From Phycisphaerae bacterium (GTDB taxonomy: Bacteria > Planctomycetota > Phycisphaerae > SM23-33), in NCBI GenBank assembly GCA_016931655.1, contig JAFGEJ010000216.1:1-39862 (forward strand): a stretch of DNA of 39,862 bases. Reading direction: 5' to 3'. Below are positions 1 through 10,096 of the stretch, in pieces. The notes beneath the pieces were generated by a model, which searched no databases, was not told the DNA's origin, and saw nothing but the letters and a program-made list of their open reading frames with translations. The translations under genes and the position numbers were made by a program. Position 1 is the first letter of the stretch; each line of letters opens with the position of its first letter.

Positions 1-1824
1 GCGGGATACCTCGATGATGAAATCATCGTCTTACCGGATACGGGTCATAACTGGATCACGAAAACCGTCACTCCCGGCGGGGAGAATGACAACAAACTCC
101 TACTGGAGCACAATGACTGGGATGCGGAGAACACAACCACTGTCGGCAGCCTGATCTCTATCGAGGACGCCGGGGCGGGGATCACGATCACGCCCACCGG
201 CACGCTGCCACCGGAAGGGACGGCGTGGTTCGTCTTTAAGGAATACGAAGACGAATACGACGCGAAGAATCACAGCAAGATTCGCGCCAAGGAAGGTCTG
301 AAATATTTCATTATCGATGTCGCGCAGTTCGCCAATGGCAAGGTGAAAACCGACGGCGACGACGTAACGGCGGGATATCTGGACGACGAAATCCTCGTCA
401 ATACCGGCCCGGGGAATTTTTGGCTGACAAAGACCGTCATACCCGGCGGGGAAAATGACAACCAACTCCTGCTGGAGCATGACGGGTGGAATGATTCCCG
501 AATCAGTTCCACCACGAAAGTCGTGGACATCTTCTCCGCGGGAGGCGGCGTAACATTAACCTCCAATGTCCCTCCGGGGAACAGGGCGTATATCAAATTT
601 GAAGGATGGAACGTATCGAGAGACCCGGCGGGCCATATGAAAATGTCGGGGACGACAGATTATTATGCGTATTGGATGGAGTTGCCCGAGCCAACGGCAG
701 AAGGAGATATGATCTATGCTTCCCTGGGAGCGAATTTACAGTGGTCCGTATTAAACCGGGGAGCAAGTCAGTCCCTTCTGTACATAAATGGATTCACGCC
801 CGAATGGCTGGCCAAGGGAAATAACGAATCTATTTTAACGACACAAGGGGGAAATCTGTCGTGGTTCGATGTGGGGCAGAACGATTCGATATTAACGACG
901 GTATCCGGCTCGTTGACGTGGTACGCCAAGGGCGACGATGAGTCGATTTTATTGACGAGGGCCGGAAGTTTTCATTGGCTTCCCTCTGGGTTGGATCAAT
1001 CACTGCTGTACGTCAACGGAACCCAGGTGGACTGGTTCGGGAATCCGTCGTATGACGCGGTTCTGATCAATTCCGCAACCGCTGGCGGCCTGGCCTGGTT
1101 CCCCAAAGGGGACGACGAATCCATCTATATCACGCGCAACGGTGAATTCAACTGGTTAAGTCCGGGAGGAGATCAGGCTCTGCTGCACATCAACGGCGAC
1201 GCGCTGGCGTGGTTTGATTCCAGCCTGCTCCCGGCGGTCCTCACGTCCGACGAGTCCGGCTTATCCTGGACAATAGCCGGTGACGATGAATCCATTTTCA
1301 TTTCGCGCGGAGGATTGTTCGATTGGCTGGCCAAGGGCAATGACGGCTCACTGCTGTCCGTGGCCACCGGTGCATTGTCCTGGCTGCCCAAGGGCGGCGA
1401 CCAAGCGTTGTTGCATATTGACGGCGATACCCCGGCGTGGTTTGAAGCAGGTGCATCCCAGTCGATGCTGATCGTCGGTTCAACCGGTAACTTGTCATGG
1501 AAACCCAAAGGCCCGGACGAATCCATTTATATCACGCGCGGCGGCAACCTGGACTGGCTGGCCAAGGGTGGCGACAAAGCGGTTTTATACGTCAGTGGTG
1601 GAAATCTGTCGTGGCTTCCCGGCCCGACTTCCGCTACCCAGGTTCTGGGCGGCGATCCCGGCTGGACGGGCAATATGCAGTGGATCACGGTCGTGACCGA
1701 CGTGCGGTACGACTCGAGCGCCCACAAACTCCAGAAAAAGACCCGAAATATTCGTGTCGTAGACGCCGGCACCGAAAGCGGATGGACCGACTTCGCCACA
1801 GCCGTCGAGGGTTGCTCGAATTAG
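1..1824 (+). CDS. Repetitive tail-fibre-like or surface protein (5' partial)
   Basis: The frame is open from the first base, so the true start lies upstream; 607 residues are visible. The first part holds a block of about 123 residues that recurs: AGYLDDEI...GGENDN...LLLEH appears at the window edge and again 369 nt later. From about residue 255 to 545 follow short degenerate units of roughly 20-25 residues with the pattern D-E/Q-S-I/L-L, a short polar stretch and a closing G-x-L-x-W-L. The C-terminus reads VVTDVRYDSSAHKLQKKTR. No signal or membrane segment is visible in this part. Repeats ending in GG-x-LSW resemble phage tail-fibre and planctomycete prophage-like proteins, but this is recognition by pattern only; a cell-surface protein is the alternative. 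It is followed 11 nt later by a Cys/Trp-rich gene, so the two are probably co-transcribed. Confidence 0.75.
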   Translation, partial: AGYLDDEIIVLPDTGHNWITKTVTPGGENDNKLLLEHNDWDAENTTTVGSLISIEDAGAGITITPTGTLPPEGTAWFVFKEYEDEYDAKNHSKIRAKEGLKYFIIDVAQFANGKVKTDGDDVTAGYLDDEILVNTGPGNFWLTKTVIPGGENDNQLLLEHDGWNDSRISSTTKVVDIFSAGGGVTLTSNVPPGNRAYIKFEGWNVSRDPAGHMKMSGTTDYYAYWMELPEPTAEGDMIYASLGANLQWSVLNRGASQSLLYINGFTPEWLAKGNNESILTTQGGNLSWFDVGQNDSILTTVSGSLTWYAKGDDESILLTRAGSFHWLPSGLDQSLLYVNGTQVDWFGNPSYDAVLINSATAGGLAWFPKGDDESIYITRNGEFNWLSPGGDQALLHINGDALAWFDSSLLPAVLTSDESGLSWTIAGDDESIFISRGGLFDWLAKGNDGSLLSVATGALSWLPKGGDQALLHIDGDTPAWFEAGASQSMLIVGSTGNLSWKPKGPDESIYITRGGNLDWLAKGGDKAVLYVSGGNLSWLPGPTSATQVLGGDPGWTGNMQWITVVTDVRYDSSAHKLQKKTRNIRVVDAGTESGWTDFATAVEGCSN

Positions 1825-1835
1825 GAATTTTTTAC

Positions 1836-2462
1836 ATGGCACACGATTCCTTGATCTACGAGCCGGTGAATGGGCAACTGCTTTATGATCCCAATACGGG
1901 GCAATTGATCTATGGCGACAATTGCGGTTGCTGCGACACCGGCTGTCCTCCGTGCATTGAGGGAACCCAGAGTGACGCGAATGTGAGTATCGAAGGCTCT
2001 TGCATGGAAGCACCGTTTCTGGAAAGCGGTATCGTGCAAATGACGCCGGGGATGTTTTATCCCTGTCCCTCCTGGCCGGGCGAATGTTGCTGGGTATGGA
2101 TGAATCATATCGACGCCAGCCAGTGGATGGGGCCGGATATCGTGTTTTTTTATGTATTCATCGTTTGTTACGACACGTCGGGGGCGGAGCCGAAATACAA
2201 CGCCAATCTTTACATGGGTGCGGGTTGGCTGCATGAAGATGACGATTGCTGGTGGATGGTAAACGAATTGCCGGAATTTATCGCCGATGACATTGCCACC
2301 AGCGCCCTGGACGACCCGAACTATTATTTTGAGTGCAATCCTGAAACGAAAAAGATATCCGCGAATTTTACGATGATCGGCCAGCGGATTCCGCCGACCG
2401 GCCCGATCATCGGCGGCTGGAACGCCGAAGGCTGCACAGCCACGATTACAATAACGCCGTAA
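1836..2462 (+). CDS. Cys/Trp-rich protein, unknown function
   Basis: A 208-residue protein. The ATG at 1836 is chosen because AGGA lies 8 nt upstream, just after the stop of the preceding gene; an in-frame extension upstream would overlap that gene and is unlikely. The N-terminus contains a near-repeat, LIYEPVNGQLLYDPNTGQ, then a Cys cluster (CGCCDTGCPPC). Cysteines and tryptophans recur through the middle (CPSWPGECCWVW, DDDCWWM), and the C-terminus ends in an alternating beta-like TITITP. There is no signal peptide or membrane helix. I do not recognise a family. Its position after a tail-fibre-like gene suggests a structural protein of a phage-like module, or a small secreted or metal-binding protein. 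The function is unknown. Confidence 0.75.
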   Translation: MAHDSLIYEPVNGQLLYDPNTGQLIYGDNCGCCDTGCPPCIEGTQSDANVSIEGSCMEAPFLESGIVQMTPGMFYPCPSWPGECCWVWMNHIDASQWMGPDIVFFYVFIVCYDTSGAEPKYNANLYMGAGWLHEDDDCWWMVNELPEFIADDIATSALDDPNYYFECNPETKKISANFTMIGQRIPPTGPIIGGWNAEGCTATITITP

Positions 2463-2473
2463 CGGAGGAAATT

Positions 2474-2806
2474 GTGACTTTGATGAACGACGATACGACC
2501 GGTGATTCACAGGCGCTGAAAGATTTCGGCCGAGTTCCGGATGGCATATCTGTTATTCGCAGCAAAGATTTTCCTGCTCGAAAGCAATTATCGAGATCCC
2601 CGCGCCGATATTCATCTTCCGATTCAAATGAAACAACCGATCCACCGTCCAATCCTCCCGACTGGTTTTGCGGCTGCCATGCCTGCCGATATCGCCTCGC
2701 GCAGGAACGTCAAAAACCTTGCTGGTTCAAAAACCAACAAGCCCGCGCCAAAAAACGCGGTCATCCCCTTGGCATCCACTGCGAATCTGGGCATTGGGAG
2801 GTTTGA
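2474..2806 (+). CDS. Small Cys-containing hypothetical protein
   Basis: A 110-residue reading frame that begins with GTG at 2474, with GGAGG at 2464-2468 just upstream, directly after the stop of the preceding gene. An ATG at 2483 is the alternative start. The first half is polar and Ser/Pro/Arg-rich. The second half contains WFCGCHACRYR, then a further Cys, a basic stretch and CESGHWEV at the end; the Cys/His spacing could bind a metal. The good ribosome binding site and gene order argue that it is real, but two other frames are open over the same bases and the composition is not strongly coding. I do not recognise it. Confidence 0.45.
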   Translation: MTLMNDDTTGDSQALKDFGRVPDGISVIRSKDFPARKQLSRSPRRYSSSDSNETTDPPSNPPDWFCGCHACRYRLAQERQKPCWFKNQQARAKKRGHPLGIHCESGHWEV

Positions 2807-3030
2807 ACGTCTTGCGATACATACTGCGGCTACGAGATGAAATCCCTCTTCGCCGTCGAAGACTGGGCGGTCAAGGGCGGATTTGAGTTTCAGTAGAAAT
2901 AGACATAGTCTTGTCAGACTAGAAGATAAATCTGTATTGAAACTTAATATTAGATGACATAATCGAAACATAAAAAAGAATGCAGAAGGCAATCATGGTG
3001 GATTATAAATCAATTTTCCACTTATGGAAT
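2807..3030. other. AT-rich intergenic gap
   Basis: No convincing gene is seen. The gap holds a short hairpin, TAGTCT-tgtc-AGACTA at 2906-2921, without a following T-run, and lies between convergent transcription units. Confidence 0.4.
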
Positions 3031-3720
3031 CTAGAAACCAAAATTTAAATTCCAGTTCTCAAACAATACACTTTTTCTGTAGAGATACCATTGAGCGTAG
3101 ATATGAGTTGCGCCGTCGGGTGGTTTTATCTCGGCCGGACAATATGCCAATCCTATTTCTTCGGCTAGAAATTCCCTGGAAATCGCCAGTCGAATTGCTT
3201 CGCTGTCTCTATCCAAGATACGAATGCGATATACATGAAAAAGTCCTACATTGCGGGATGTCCGACCTTCTTTCACCTTTCCGCTTCGAACATCCTCTAC
3301 CAGAGAAGTTAAATCATCCTGGCTGTACCAGACGGCGATACGAAGAGGAACTTTCAGCCACCCCAGAAAGAGTATCAGACATATTGATCCAGGAAGAATT
3401 AACCAGCGGAGGAATTCGCCATTCGTCAGAACGCGTCGTCCCATAAACCATGTGATCACGCATACAATTAGTCGCCCTGCCCAAATAAAAACAAAAAATG
3501 CTGTTATCACCAGCCACCATTGAAAGATATCATAGGGATCTTCATACAGGTACGCTGAGAGTTCTATCATTGGCCACAGGAATATGGGAATCAATGCCGT
3601 CTCAATCCATCCCGGCTTGCGAAAGTACCGGAATTCTCGATTATGCGGCTTGGCAAATCCCTTTTGAGGTGCATTGGTATCTGTATTTTTCAATGGGTCC
3701 AACGATGGGAGATTCATCAT
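3031..3720 (-). CDS. Small multi-pass membrane protein, unknown function
   Basis: About 229 residues from the MM pair at 3720; GGAG sits 3-6 nt before the two ATGs. A TTG at 3753 would add 11 residues. Hydrophobic segments at about residues 40-60, 70-95 and 110-130 suggest two or three membrane passes. A soluble C-terminal half follows, containing YSQDDLTSLVEDVRSG and a run of Cys/Pro/Trp residues. The second half looks like a small alpha/beta domain outside or inside the membrane, but I recognise no family. It lies 70 nt downstream of the giant extracellular protein on the same strand and could share its transcript. The local base composition is AT-rich like the N-terminal part of that neighbour. 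Confidence 0.65.
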   Translation of the reverse strand: MMNLPSLDPLKNTDTNAPQKGFAKPHNREFRYFRKPGWIETALIPIFLWPMIELSAYLYEDPYDIFQWWLVITAFFVFIWAGRLIVCVITWFMGRRVLTNGEFLRWLILPGSICLILFLGWLKVPLRIAVWYSQDDLTSLVEDVRSGKVKEGRTSRNVGLFHVYRIRILDRDSEAIRLAISREFLAEEIGLAYCPAEIKPPDGATHIYAQWYLYRKSVLFENWNLNFGF

Positions 3721-3790
3721 ATTCTCCACAGCTGGAAATTCGCCGTCTTTCAATTTGATGACAAACTCAATAAACCACTGAAATGCAACA

Positions 3791-6700
3791 CTACACTACT
3801 ATATTCACAAGCGAATCATTGCCAAGAGGTTTTCCCGGTCGCCAGAACCAGGAGTTACTGCGGTCGCCTATATCTATGTGGCGGATATAGCTGATATTGC
3901 CCTCGCGGTCCAGGATATGGAATCCGACACTGCCCAGGTCAGCATTGAGAATGTTTCCCCCGCCAATCTTCCCGGCTGTGAAATGCGTATCGGTGACATA
4001 TCGTGTAGCCGGGGCAGTACCGCGTAGGCCCAGGATTCGGATCAGCCAAATCTTCGCCGATTCGTTTACGAAGTCATTCCTGTCCTCGGAAAATGCGCCC
4101 TGGAACGATTTGTCCACGCCGGCGAGATAATTGCTGTTGTGGGACGCACCCAGGAATAACAGCCGGATATCACCCGTGGTTTGCAGGCGACTGTCCCGGG
4201 CTGTGCCGCGCACCAGGAACCGGCTGATCATGCCTGTGACGTTCCACTGGCTGTTGGTCAAATTGCCGGCGATATAGACCGACCCAATCGTTATCAGTCT
4301 TGGATTCGCCGATCCGCTCAGCGTCACGGTCGCGGAGAAGGTGCCGACCAATCCGGTGGTTCTGAGGTTTTGCACGGATTTCGCCTCGATCTTGCCGCCC
4401 AGCCATTGTGTTGCGATGATACTGCTGACGTTGCCCGCGACGGCTACGTTCGCTGATTGGACATTGCCCAGTCGCAACAAGCGAAGATTGGTCAGTTGGC
4501 CCACGCCGCCGTCAAGCGACCAACCGTCTACCATACCCCTGGCATAGATGCTGTAAACCTGACCGGCGATATTCCAGTTGGCGTCTTTCAAATCACCAGT
4601 GATGCAGGCGCTGGTGAGTGTATAATACCGCGCATTCTTACCTGTGAGATTCAGTTCCGCCAGGAAATCTCCCGCCGCACCGATCTTGCCGGTCGTGTAA
4701 AGCGTGCCGAGAGTGCCGGCCTGCACGTTTCCACTCAGCCATCGATTGGCAATAATGTAGCCGATATTTCCTGTCACCGCCACGTCGGCTGACTGCACAT
4801 CTCCCAGGCGCAACAAGCGAAGATTGGTCAGCTGCCCCGCCCCGCCGTTCAACGACCAGCCGTTCACTATGCCGGCGGCATAAATAGTGCTCACTTGGCC
4901 AGCAATGTTCCAGTCAGCGTTTGTCAGATTTCCTGCGACATAAGCGCTGATCAGTGTATAGCGTATCGCCCCCAAGCCGCTCAAATTCAAATTTGCCTGG
5001 AAGTTGCCATTAACCTTCGGATTTCGCCGATCCCCCGTGATTTTCAGTATGCCAATCCAGGGCGCATTAATCGAGTCAGCCTCGCTTCCGTCCGTGTCCA
5101 GCCATTCTGTAGCGATCAAAGTACGGATCGGCATTGCAGAATTGATAATCAAATCCTGCACGGAACCGAAAATCATAGACACCATTTGCCGGGCGTTAGC
5201 TGCCGGGCCGATAGTGATGTGGTGATCGTCCGCGACGTTACGAAGCCGCAATATCTGCAGATTACCTGAAATGTCAATATCACCCAGAAGATCAACATTC
5301 GTGCCGATCAGAGAATAGAGGGAGCCTTCCACGACAATATCCTCAATTGTCGTCGTGGCATACCGACTGAATATGGTCAATCGTGAACGACTTGTTGTGC
5401 CGGCAAGTATCAGCCGCATCAGATCGCAATTACCCTGATGTGCGAAATACAGCATCCCCGCGCCCGGCCCGGCCAACTGAATCGTGATGCGGTCACCACT
5501 GGCGTCGGTGTACTGGTATCGGCCACGGGCGTCGAGCTGCACCTCGTAGCCGGTGTTCAGCGTGACCGTCGCCGGCAGACTGGTCAATGCATTGCCCGGC
5601 GTGCCGGCTGGGTCGCCAGTATCCGTAACGGTATAGGTGAAACCATCCTCGCCGGTAAAATTAGCTTCGGGTGTGTAGCGGTATTGCCCCTGGCCGATGT
5701 TTTCCAATAAACCATGCCCTGGCCCGGCTGTGATATTGAAAATCAGATCACTATAATCTGTCTCAACATCCTCCCCTGCCAGATTTACTACCACCGCCTG
5801 CCCCAGTTCGATATCCAGCGACTGTCCCTGAACCGTCGGCCGATCATTGACGGCACTGACATCAACTATTTTTGTTGCAGGATCACTCCAATTCTCCCCA
5901 TCGAAGACTGAAAAAGTAATGGCGCGGGATAGGACATTAGGATTATCGCTAGTATTGACGTACGTTACAGATCGCAAGGCGTTCTCAAAAGCGGATGCAT
6001 CAGTTTGGCCATATACTCGCGAAAGAGTTAGAATACCATTCTCGGAATTATAGCTTGCGTAGATAGAACCACTGGAACCACCAGAAGAAGACCAAGTATA
6101 ATGACCCCCACTTAATACATCTTCATTTTTTATAAAATTTCCTGATATTTCGACTTTTGCTTCAAATATAGTTCTGTTTTCCGGATCATTTATATTCAAT
6201 TCAGGAGCAACGATAATTGGATTCGCGTTTTCGTTGTAAACGGAAACATCCTCTGATAAATTCAATTCAGGAGCATCGGGTTGAACTTTGTAGGAGGCTA
6301 TATTTTCATTGCTTACCCACATCCCATCTTTCCACCCACGTGCGCGCAGGATAGTGGATTTTGTCAATTCAATGGTATTTCCATCGTATATACTTGATGT
6401 GGAAGTTACGGCAGATCCGTCTGTCGTATAACGAATAATAGCTCCTTCCGTTTCACAAGATATACTCACAACAACATTATCAATGTAAGTATCAGCTACG
6501 TCAGGCGAGAAGGTTGGAGTAGCCACTTGTTCATAGATTGACAGGGATACTGGTATGCTTAATGGTTCTGCATTATTATCAACATCTCTAATAATCAGTG
6601 TGTCCGTATATATTCCGGCATCCAATGCTCCCGCGCCAAAGCTCAATATTATAGATTGTGCTGTTGTCGTTAAAGTGCCGCCGGTAAAATTTGGCAATAA

Positions 6701-9700
6701 CCAGGAAGATGAATTTTCTATTGTATAATTCAACGTTCCCAAGCTGCCGTTCCAAATATCGATTGTGGTATCGCCGGGATTTTCACCTCGACGACACTGT
6801 ACTTCAACTTCTGTGGGATTCGCGGAAATGACAGGTTGCATAACCCCAAAGGTCACAGGTATGATCAATGGGTCGCCCTCTGCATTTGTATCCGTTATTA
6901 TGATATTGGCTGTATGGTAACCATAAGACAAAGACGTTGAATCAAAATGAACCGTGATTTGTTTTTGCTCACCGTTGCTACTGCCGGTTGTGCCGTCTGA
7001 TATTATCAGCCATTCTTGATCCGTTTGGACGGCATATTCAAGCTTTCCCGTTCCTTCATTCCAGACATTAAACACAACGTCATCAGAATCGTCCGCTCCC
7101 TTAACTGTTTCGACACAAATACTATCAATTTCCGTTGCGATTTGGGGAACCACTCGCTGCCCTTCGTAGGTTACACGAAGAACAGGATGCTTGGTACCGT
7201 CAGGATCTTCCGTGGAAACGAATTCCCATTCGCCGTCATCATAATCATGTTCATCAACAACTACTTGGATTGTCTTTAGACGCAAACCATAATTTTCCCC
7301 ATTACGCCAATAATTTTCAATCCAGTCGAGAATGTCGATTGAACCGTAATCAGTTAACGTAAGTGTGCAATAAGCGTTTTCCGTAATACTATTTTTTATT
7401 TTTTCGGCATAGTTCCATTCTTCGATGTCATAAGAAGGCATTCCGCTTGTAATGGTTTCCTCATCCCAATCTGACGTGTTGCGCTGAATCTCAAGTCCAT
7501 ATCGATTGGAGGGAACCTCTTTGCAGTATAGAATCAATTCAACGCTAGTAATACGAGCACCGTCAGGAATTTGTGAGACATCAAATTTAAAAATTGCTTC
7601 TTGAAGTTTTTGGCCATCTTGATGTTCTACCTTTAGTTCTGCATAATCTCCTTTATTTCTCCGCCCATCCGTACCAAGTTTGTCAGGCGAATCTCCTTTG
7701 AGTGTTGCATCGGCTATGCAAGGCAGTGAAATCGTATACTCCACCGTTTCGTCCCAGGCGAACACAGCCTTCAGTTGTTTATCGTTCGCTCCGTCCATTG
7801 TAATGGCGACGGTGGCCTGATCGCTGAAAAATTCACCGTTAAGTTTCCATTCGACAAAATGAGCTTCGGAAGTCGGTATTGCCGATAACTGAACTTGCTG
7901 TCCAACGGAAAATTCATGTGGGCCATCGGCAAGATTCACACTACCTGGGCCGGAAGTGTCAATGTGCAATATCCGCTGGTTGGCATTGATTCTTCGGAAA
8001 TATACCTCGATCATCTGTACGGGATTATAGCCTTCTCTATTAATACAATGGCCGATAGTAATCCGAGCGGTGTTTCCTGTCACATTGTTGATGGGATACC
8101 ATCGTTCCGGTGTTTCCGTTCGGTCATAGAGCGTCTGCCAGTGATCTACTTCCCACCCATAATCCGGATAAGCAGTGAGGTACAGGACATCCCCTTCAGA
8201 ATAACGCTCAGAAGACAGTATAGCCGGCTCGATAGAGCCGCCGTTACCTGATATGGAAACACCATCGAGAGAATAGGTTCTAACTTTGATTTCTGTATCG
8301 CCTTCAAAAACCCCTCCTTCATTCACAGTGGGGCCAGTGTAGATTTCAGTTCCCAATGCGTTTCCGGCGCTATCCTTGAAGGAAAAACGATAATTATGAT
8401 CGCCAGCGGATAAGTTATTCTTCACGAATATATATGTTCCATGAGCTGAGTTGCCCGATTCCAAAACCATATTGTACGGATTGTTGTCGATATATACCTT
8501 CTTTTCAATAGGTGCCATACCGGAAGGATCGAAATAGTCAACACGATAAGCGTAACTCTGACATGTATCTCCTGAGCCCGGACTGACAGAAGGATTGGTG
8601 ATGTTAGCTCCAACGGTAACTACTGTTGAGGCAGATTCACTCCAAACACCATCATTATCTTGTGCTCTAGCGAAGAAGCGATAGCTTCCTGGTTCCCACG
8701 TTACCGTACCAAGCCAGTCGTAGGATCCTCCTGATGGATTTGTGTCCAATCCCAGGAAATTATCCTGTTCCAAATCTAAAACGCCATTATTATTAGAGTC
8801 TAGATAGAACTCAACTTGACTGATACTGCCATTTAAATCAGATGCCGAGGCCGATAATAAAAGCTGTCCGCCTTGTACAACTGGATACGGACTGCCGTAG
8901 TTGGAGAAATTAATAATATGAGGTGAGTTGATATCTGATGAAATAACAGATACTTTTTCAAGATTGCATGATACAAAGGAATATGCACTAATGCCGTCGC
9001 CCACAAAAGCATTTACAAATACATCTGAATTAAGCCTGAAAATCCAATTATAGGTAACGCCGGCTTCTAGCCATGCATTTACCTCAAAGTCAAATTGTTT
9101 ATCAATTGTTATTGGTATGCTGCTGCTAAAATAATCACCAATTTTAATCAACTTCCAAGTATCTTTAGATATTTGTAGAAATGGTATACTGCTACCTCCC
9201 CCTAGAATATCTAGTGCCATTGAAATAGTATTCTCTGCACCAATTTTAATATAATCCACAGCGCTAAGTTTGTCGACATAGATAGGATCATGCGATGATA
9301 TTGTTGTGCCGTTTCCAACAATTTCAGCCAATAATTGAATATTATATTCCGCTCCTTGCCAACTTGGAGTATAAGGAAAATCTGCGGATAATGTGTGGAC
9401 TATGCCATTAGCACTCCCTTCAAATAGAATTATATACTGTCCAGAATGTGGAACTTGAAATATATGCTTTATTCCACTAGTTACGTTTGCTCCGGCAGCA
9501 CCAACGCCTCCTGTTAAAGTATAAATCTGTTGTTCAAATTGCCCCTCTTTAAATTCAGAGTAATTGTTAATCTGATAAATAGCAGCACCTGATACCCAAT
9601 CTCCTGTGTTAGCTTCAGAATGAGGTAGCGCTAATTCAAACGGCGTTTCAAAACAGGATACTGTATTGCTTAGAAGCAATCTTGCTTCAAGGTATTCAAA

Positions 9701-9736
9701 TGAGGGTTTTATTGTATTGCCAATCGCGGTGAACAT
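3791..9736 (-). CDS. Giant multidomain secreted protein, LEPR-XLL type
   Basis: A 1,981-residue protein whose N-terminus carries LEARLLLS at residues 16-23, the LEPR-XLL-type sequence of large exported planctomycete proteins. Start ATG at 9736 has GGGAGA about 10 nt upstream. Domains by eye: an unknown beta region (30-265); an Ig-like domain (about 270-378); two divergent InlB B-type repeats (about 490-660); a DNRLRE/CBM96-like module (about 664-855); two BACON-like domains (about 862-965 and 967-1069); a chitobiase C-terminal-like domain (about 1070-1152); cadherin-like domains with VNDRP (about 1153-1397); and a C-terminal right-handed solenoid-like region to the end. The solenoid has near-identical 112-residue repeats (LTNLRLLRLG, 336 nt apart). 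There is no catalytic domain, so adhesion or carbohydrate binding at the cell surface is the likely role. DNA for the last third is much more GC-rich than the rest. Confidence 0.93.
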   Translation of the reverse strand: MFTAIGNTIKPSFEYLEARLLLSNTVSCFETPFELALPHSEANTGDWVSGAAIYQINNYSEFKEGQFEQQIYTLTGGVGAAGANVTSGIKHIFQVPHSGQYIILFEGSANGIVHTLSADFPYTPSWQGAEYNIQLLAEIVGNGTTISSHDPIYVDKLSAVDYIKIGAENTISMALDILGGGSSIPFLQISKDTWKLIKIGDYFSSSIPITIDKQFDFEVNAWLEAGVTYNWIFRLNSDVFVNAFVGDGISAYSFVSCNLEKVSVISSDINSPHIINFSNYGSPYPVVQGGQLLLSASASDLNGSISQVEFYLDSNNNGVLDLEQDNFLGLDTNPSGGSYDWLGTVTWEPGSYRFFARAQDNDGVWSESASTVVTVGANITNPSVSPGSGDTCQSYAYRVDYFDPSGMAPIEKKVYIDNNPYNMVLESGNSAHGTYIFVKNNLSAGDHNYRFSFKDSAGNALGTEIYTGPTVNEGGVFEGDTEIKVRTYSLDGVSISGNGGSIEPAILSSERYSEGDVLYLTAYPDYGWEVDHWQTLYDRTETPERWYPINNVTGNTARITIGHCINREGYNPVQMIEVYFRRINANQRILHIDTSGPGSVNLADGPHEFSVGQQVQLSAIPTSEAHFVEWKLNGEFFSDQATVAITMDGANDKQLKAVFAWDETVEYTISLPCIADATLKGDSPDKLGTDGRRNKGDYAELKVEHQDGQKLQEAIFKFDVSQIPDGARITSVELILYCKEVPSNRYGLEIQRNTSDWDEETITSGMPSYDIEEWNYAEKIKNSITENAYCTLTLTDYGSIDILDWIENYWRNGENYGLRLKTIQVVVDEHDYDDGEWEFVSTEDPDGTKHPVLRVTYEGQRVVPQIATEIDSICVETVKGADDSDDVVFNVWNEGTGKLEYAVQTDQEWLIISDGTTGSSNGEQKQITVHFDSTSLSYGYHTANIIITDTNAEGDPLIIPVTFGVMQPVISANPTEVEVQCRRGENPGDTTIDIWNGSLGTLNYTIENSSSWLLPNFTGGTLTTTAQSIILSFGAGALDAGIYTDTLIIRDVDNNAEPLSIPVSLSIYEQVATPTFSPDVADTYIDNVVVSISCETEGAIIRYTTDGSAVTSTSSIYDGNTIELTKSTILRARGWKDGMWVSNENIASYKVQPDAPELNLSEDVSVYNENANPIIVAPELNINDPENRTIFEAKVEISGNFIKNEDVLSGGHYTWSSSGGSSGSIYASYNSENGILTLSRVYGQTDASAFENALRSVTYVNTSDNPNVLSRAITFSVFDGENWSDPATKIVDVSAVNDRPTVQGQSLDIELGQAVVVNLAGEDVETDYSDLIFNITAGPGHGLLENIGQGQYRYTPEANFTGEDGFTYTVTDTGDPAGTPGNALTSLPATVTLNTGYEVQLDARGRYQYTDASGDRITIQLAGPGAGMLYFAHQGNCDLMRLILAGTTSRSRLTIFSRYATTTIEDIVVEGSLYSLIGTNVDLLGDIDISGNLQILRLRNVADDHHITIGPAANARQMVSMIFGSVQDLIINSAMPIRTLIATEWLDTDGSEADSINAPWIGILKITGDRRNPKVNGNFQANLNLSGLGAIRYTLISAYVAGNLTNADWNIAGQVSTIYAAGIVNGWSLNGGAGQLTNLRLLRLGDVQSADVAVTGNIGYIIANRWLSGNVQAGTLGTLYTTGKIGAAGDFLAELNLTGKNARYYTLTSACITGDLKDANWNIAGQVYSIYARGMVDGWSLDGGVGQLTNLRLLRLGNVQSANVAVAGNVSSIIATQWLGGKIEAKSVQNLRTTGLVGTFSATVTLSGSANPRLITIGSVYIAGNLTNSQWNVTGMISRFLVRGTARDSRLQTTGDIRLLFLGASHNSNYLAGVDKSFQGAFSEDRNDFVNESAKIWLIRILGLRGTAPATRYVTDTHFTAGKIGGGNILNADLGSVGFHILDREGNISYIRHIDIGDRSNSWFWRPGKPLGNDSLVNIVV
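4464..4835 (-). repeat. Direct repeat inside the giant gene (period 336 nt)
   Basis: Two copies of a 336-nt unit encode the same solenoid segment (NWNIAGQV...GWSL-G-G-GQLTNLRLLRLG). The marker gcgaagattg occurs at 4481 and again at 4817. A third, more diverged unit follows near the C-terminus of the protein. Confidence 0.7.
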
Positions 9737-10096
9737 GAGTAAAACTTCTCCCGTATTTATTTTGATTGTCGGAACAAGGCGGATGGATTCCCTTTGCTTG
9801 TCACCTACTCTTTGCGCAAACGCAAAAAGAACGGCTTGGAGAATGCGGCTTGAATTCCCCGTTGTCGTTCCCGCGCAGAAAATCCATCTCCCTTACATCC
9901 GTTTAAGATCAGGTCAAACATAAGCGGATTCCTGTAAAAGTCAAGGGTTATTTACGACATTTCTCTCAATAACATATTGCCAAATAGAATCTTATGTGTA
10001 CCTTTTGGCTATGCCGCATTCACGATGTCTTTTTGGCGAAATCCCACAAACCTTATCAGAAACGCGACATAGCACAATTCGACAATCCCAATGTCA
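9737..10096. other. Intergenic leader region of the giant gene
   Basis: A 360-nt gap between the start of the giant protein and the stop of the LuxR-type gene. It must hold the promoter for the minus-strand giant gene. Beyond the Shine-Dalgarno-like GGGAGA near 9747 and a short inverted motif, tttgcgcaaacgcaaa near 9815, I see no convincing promoter, repeat or gene. Confidence 0.35.

Noticed and set aside
2541-2992. Alternative frames on both strands over the small gene at 2474
   Set aside because: None has a ribosome binding site as good as the GTG at 2474; kept as an uncertainty rather than as features.
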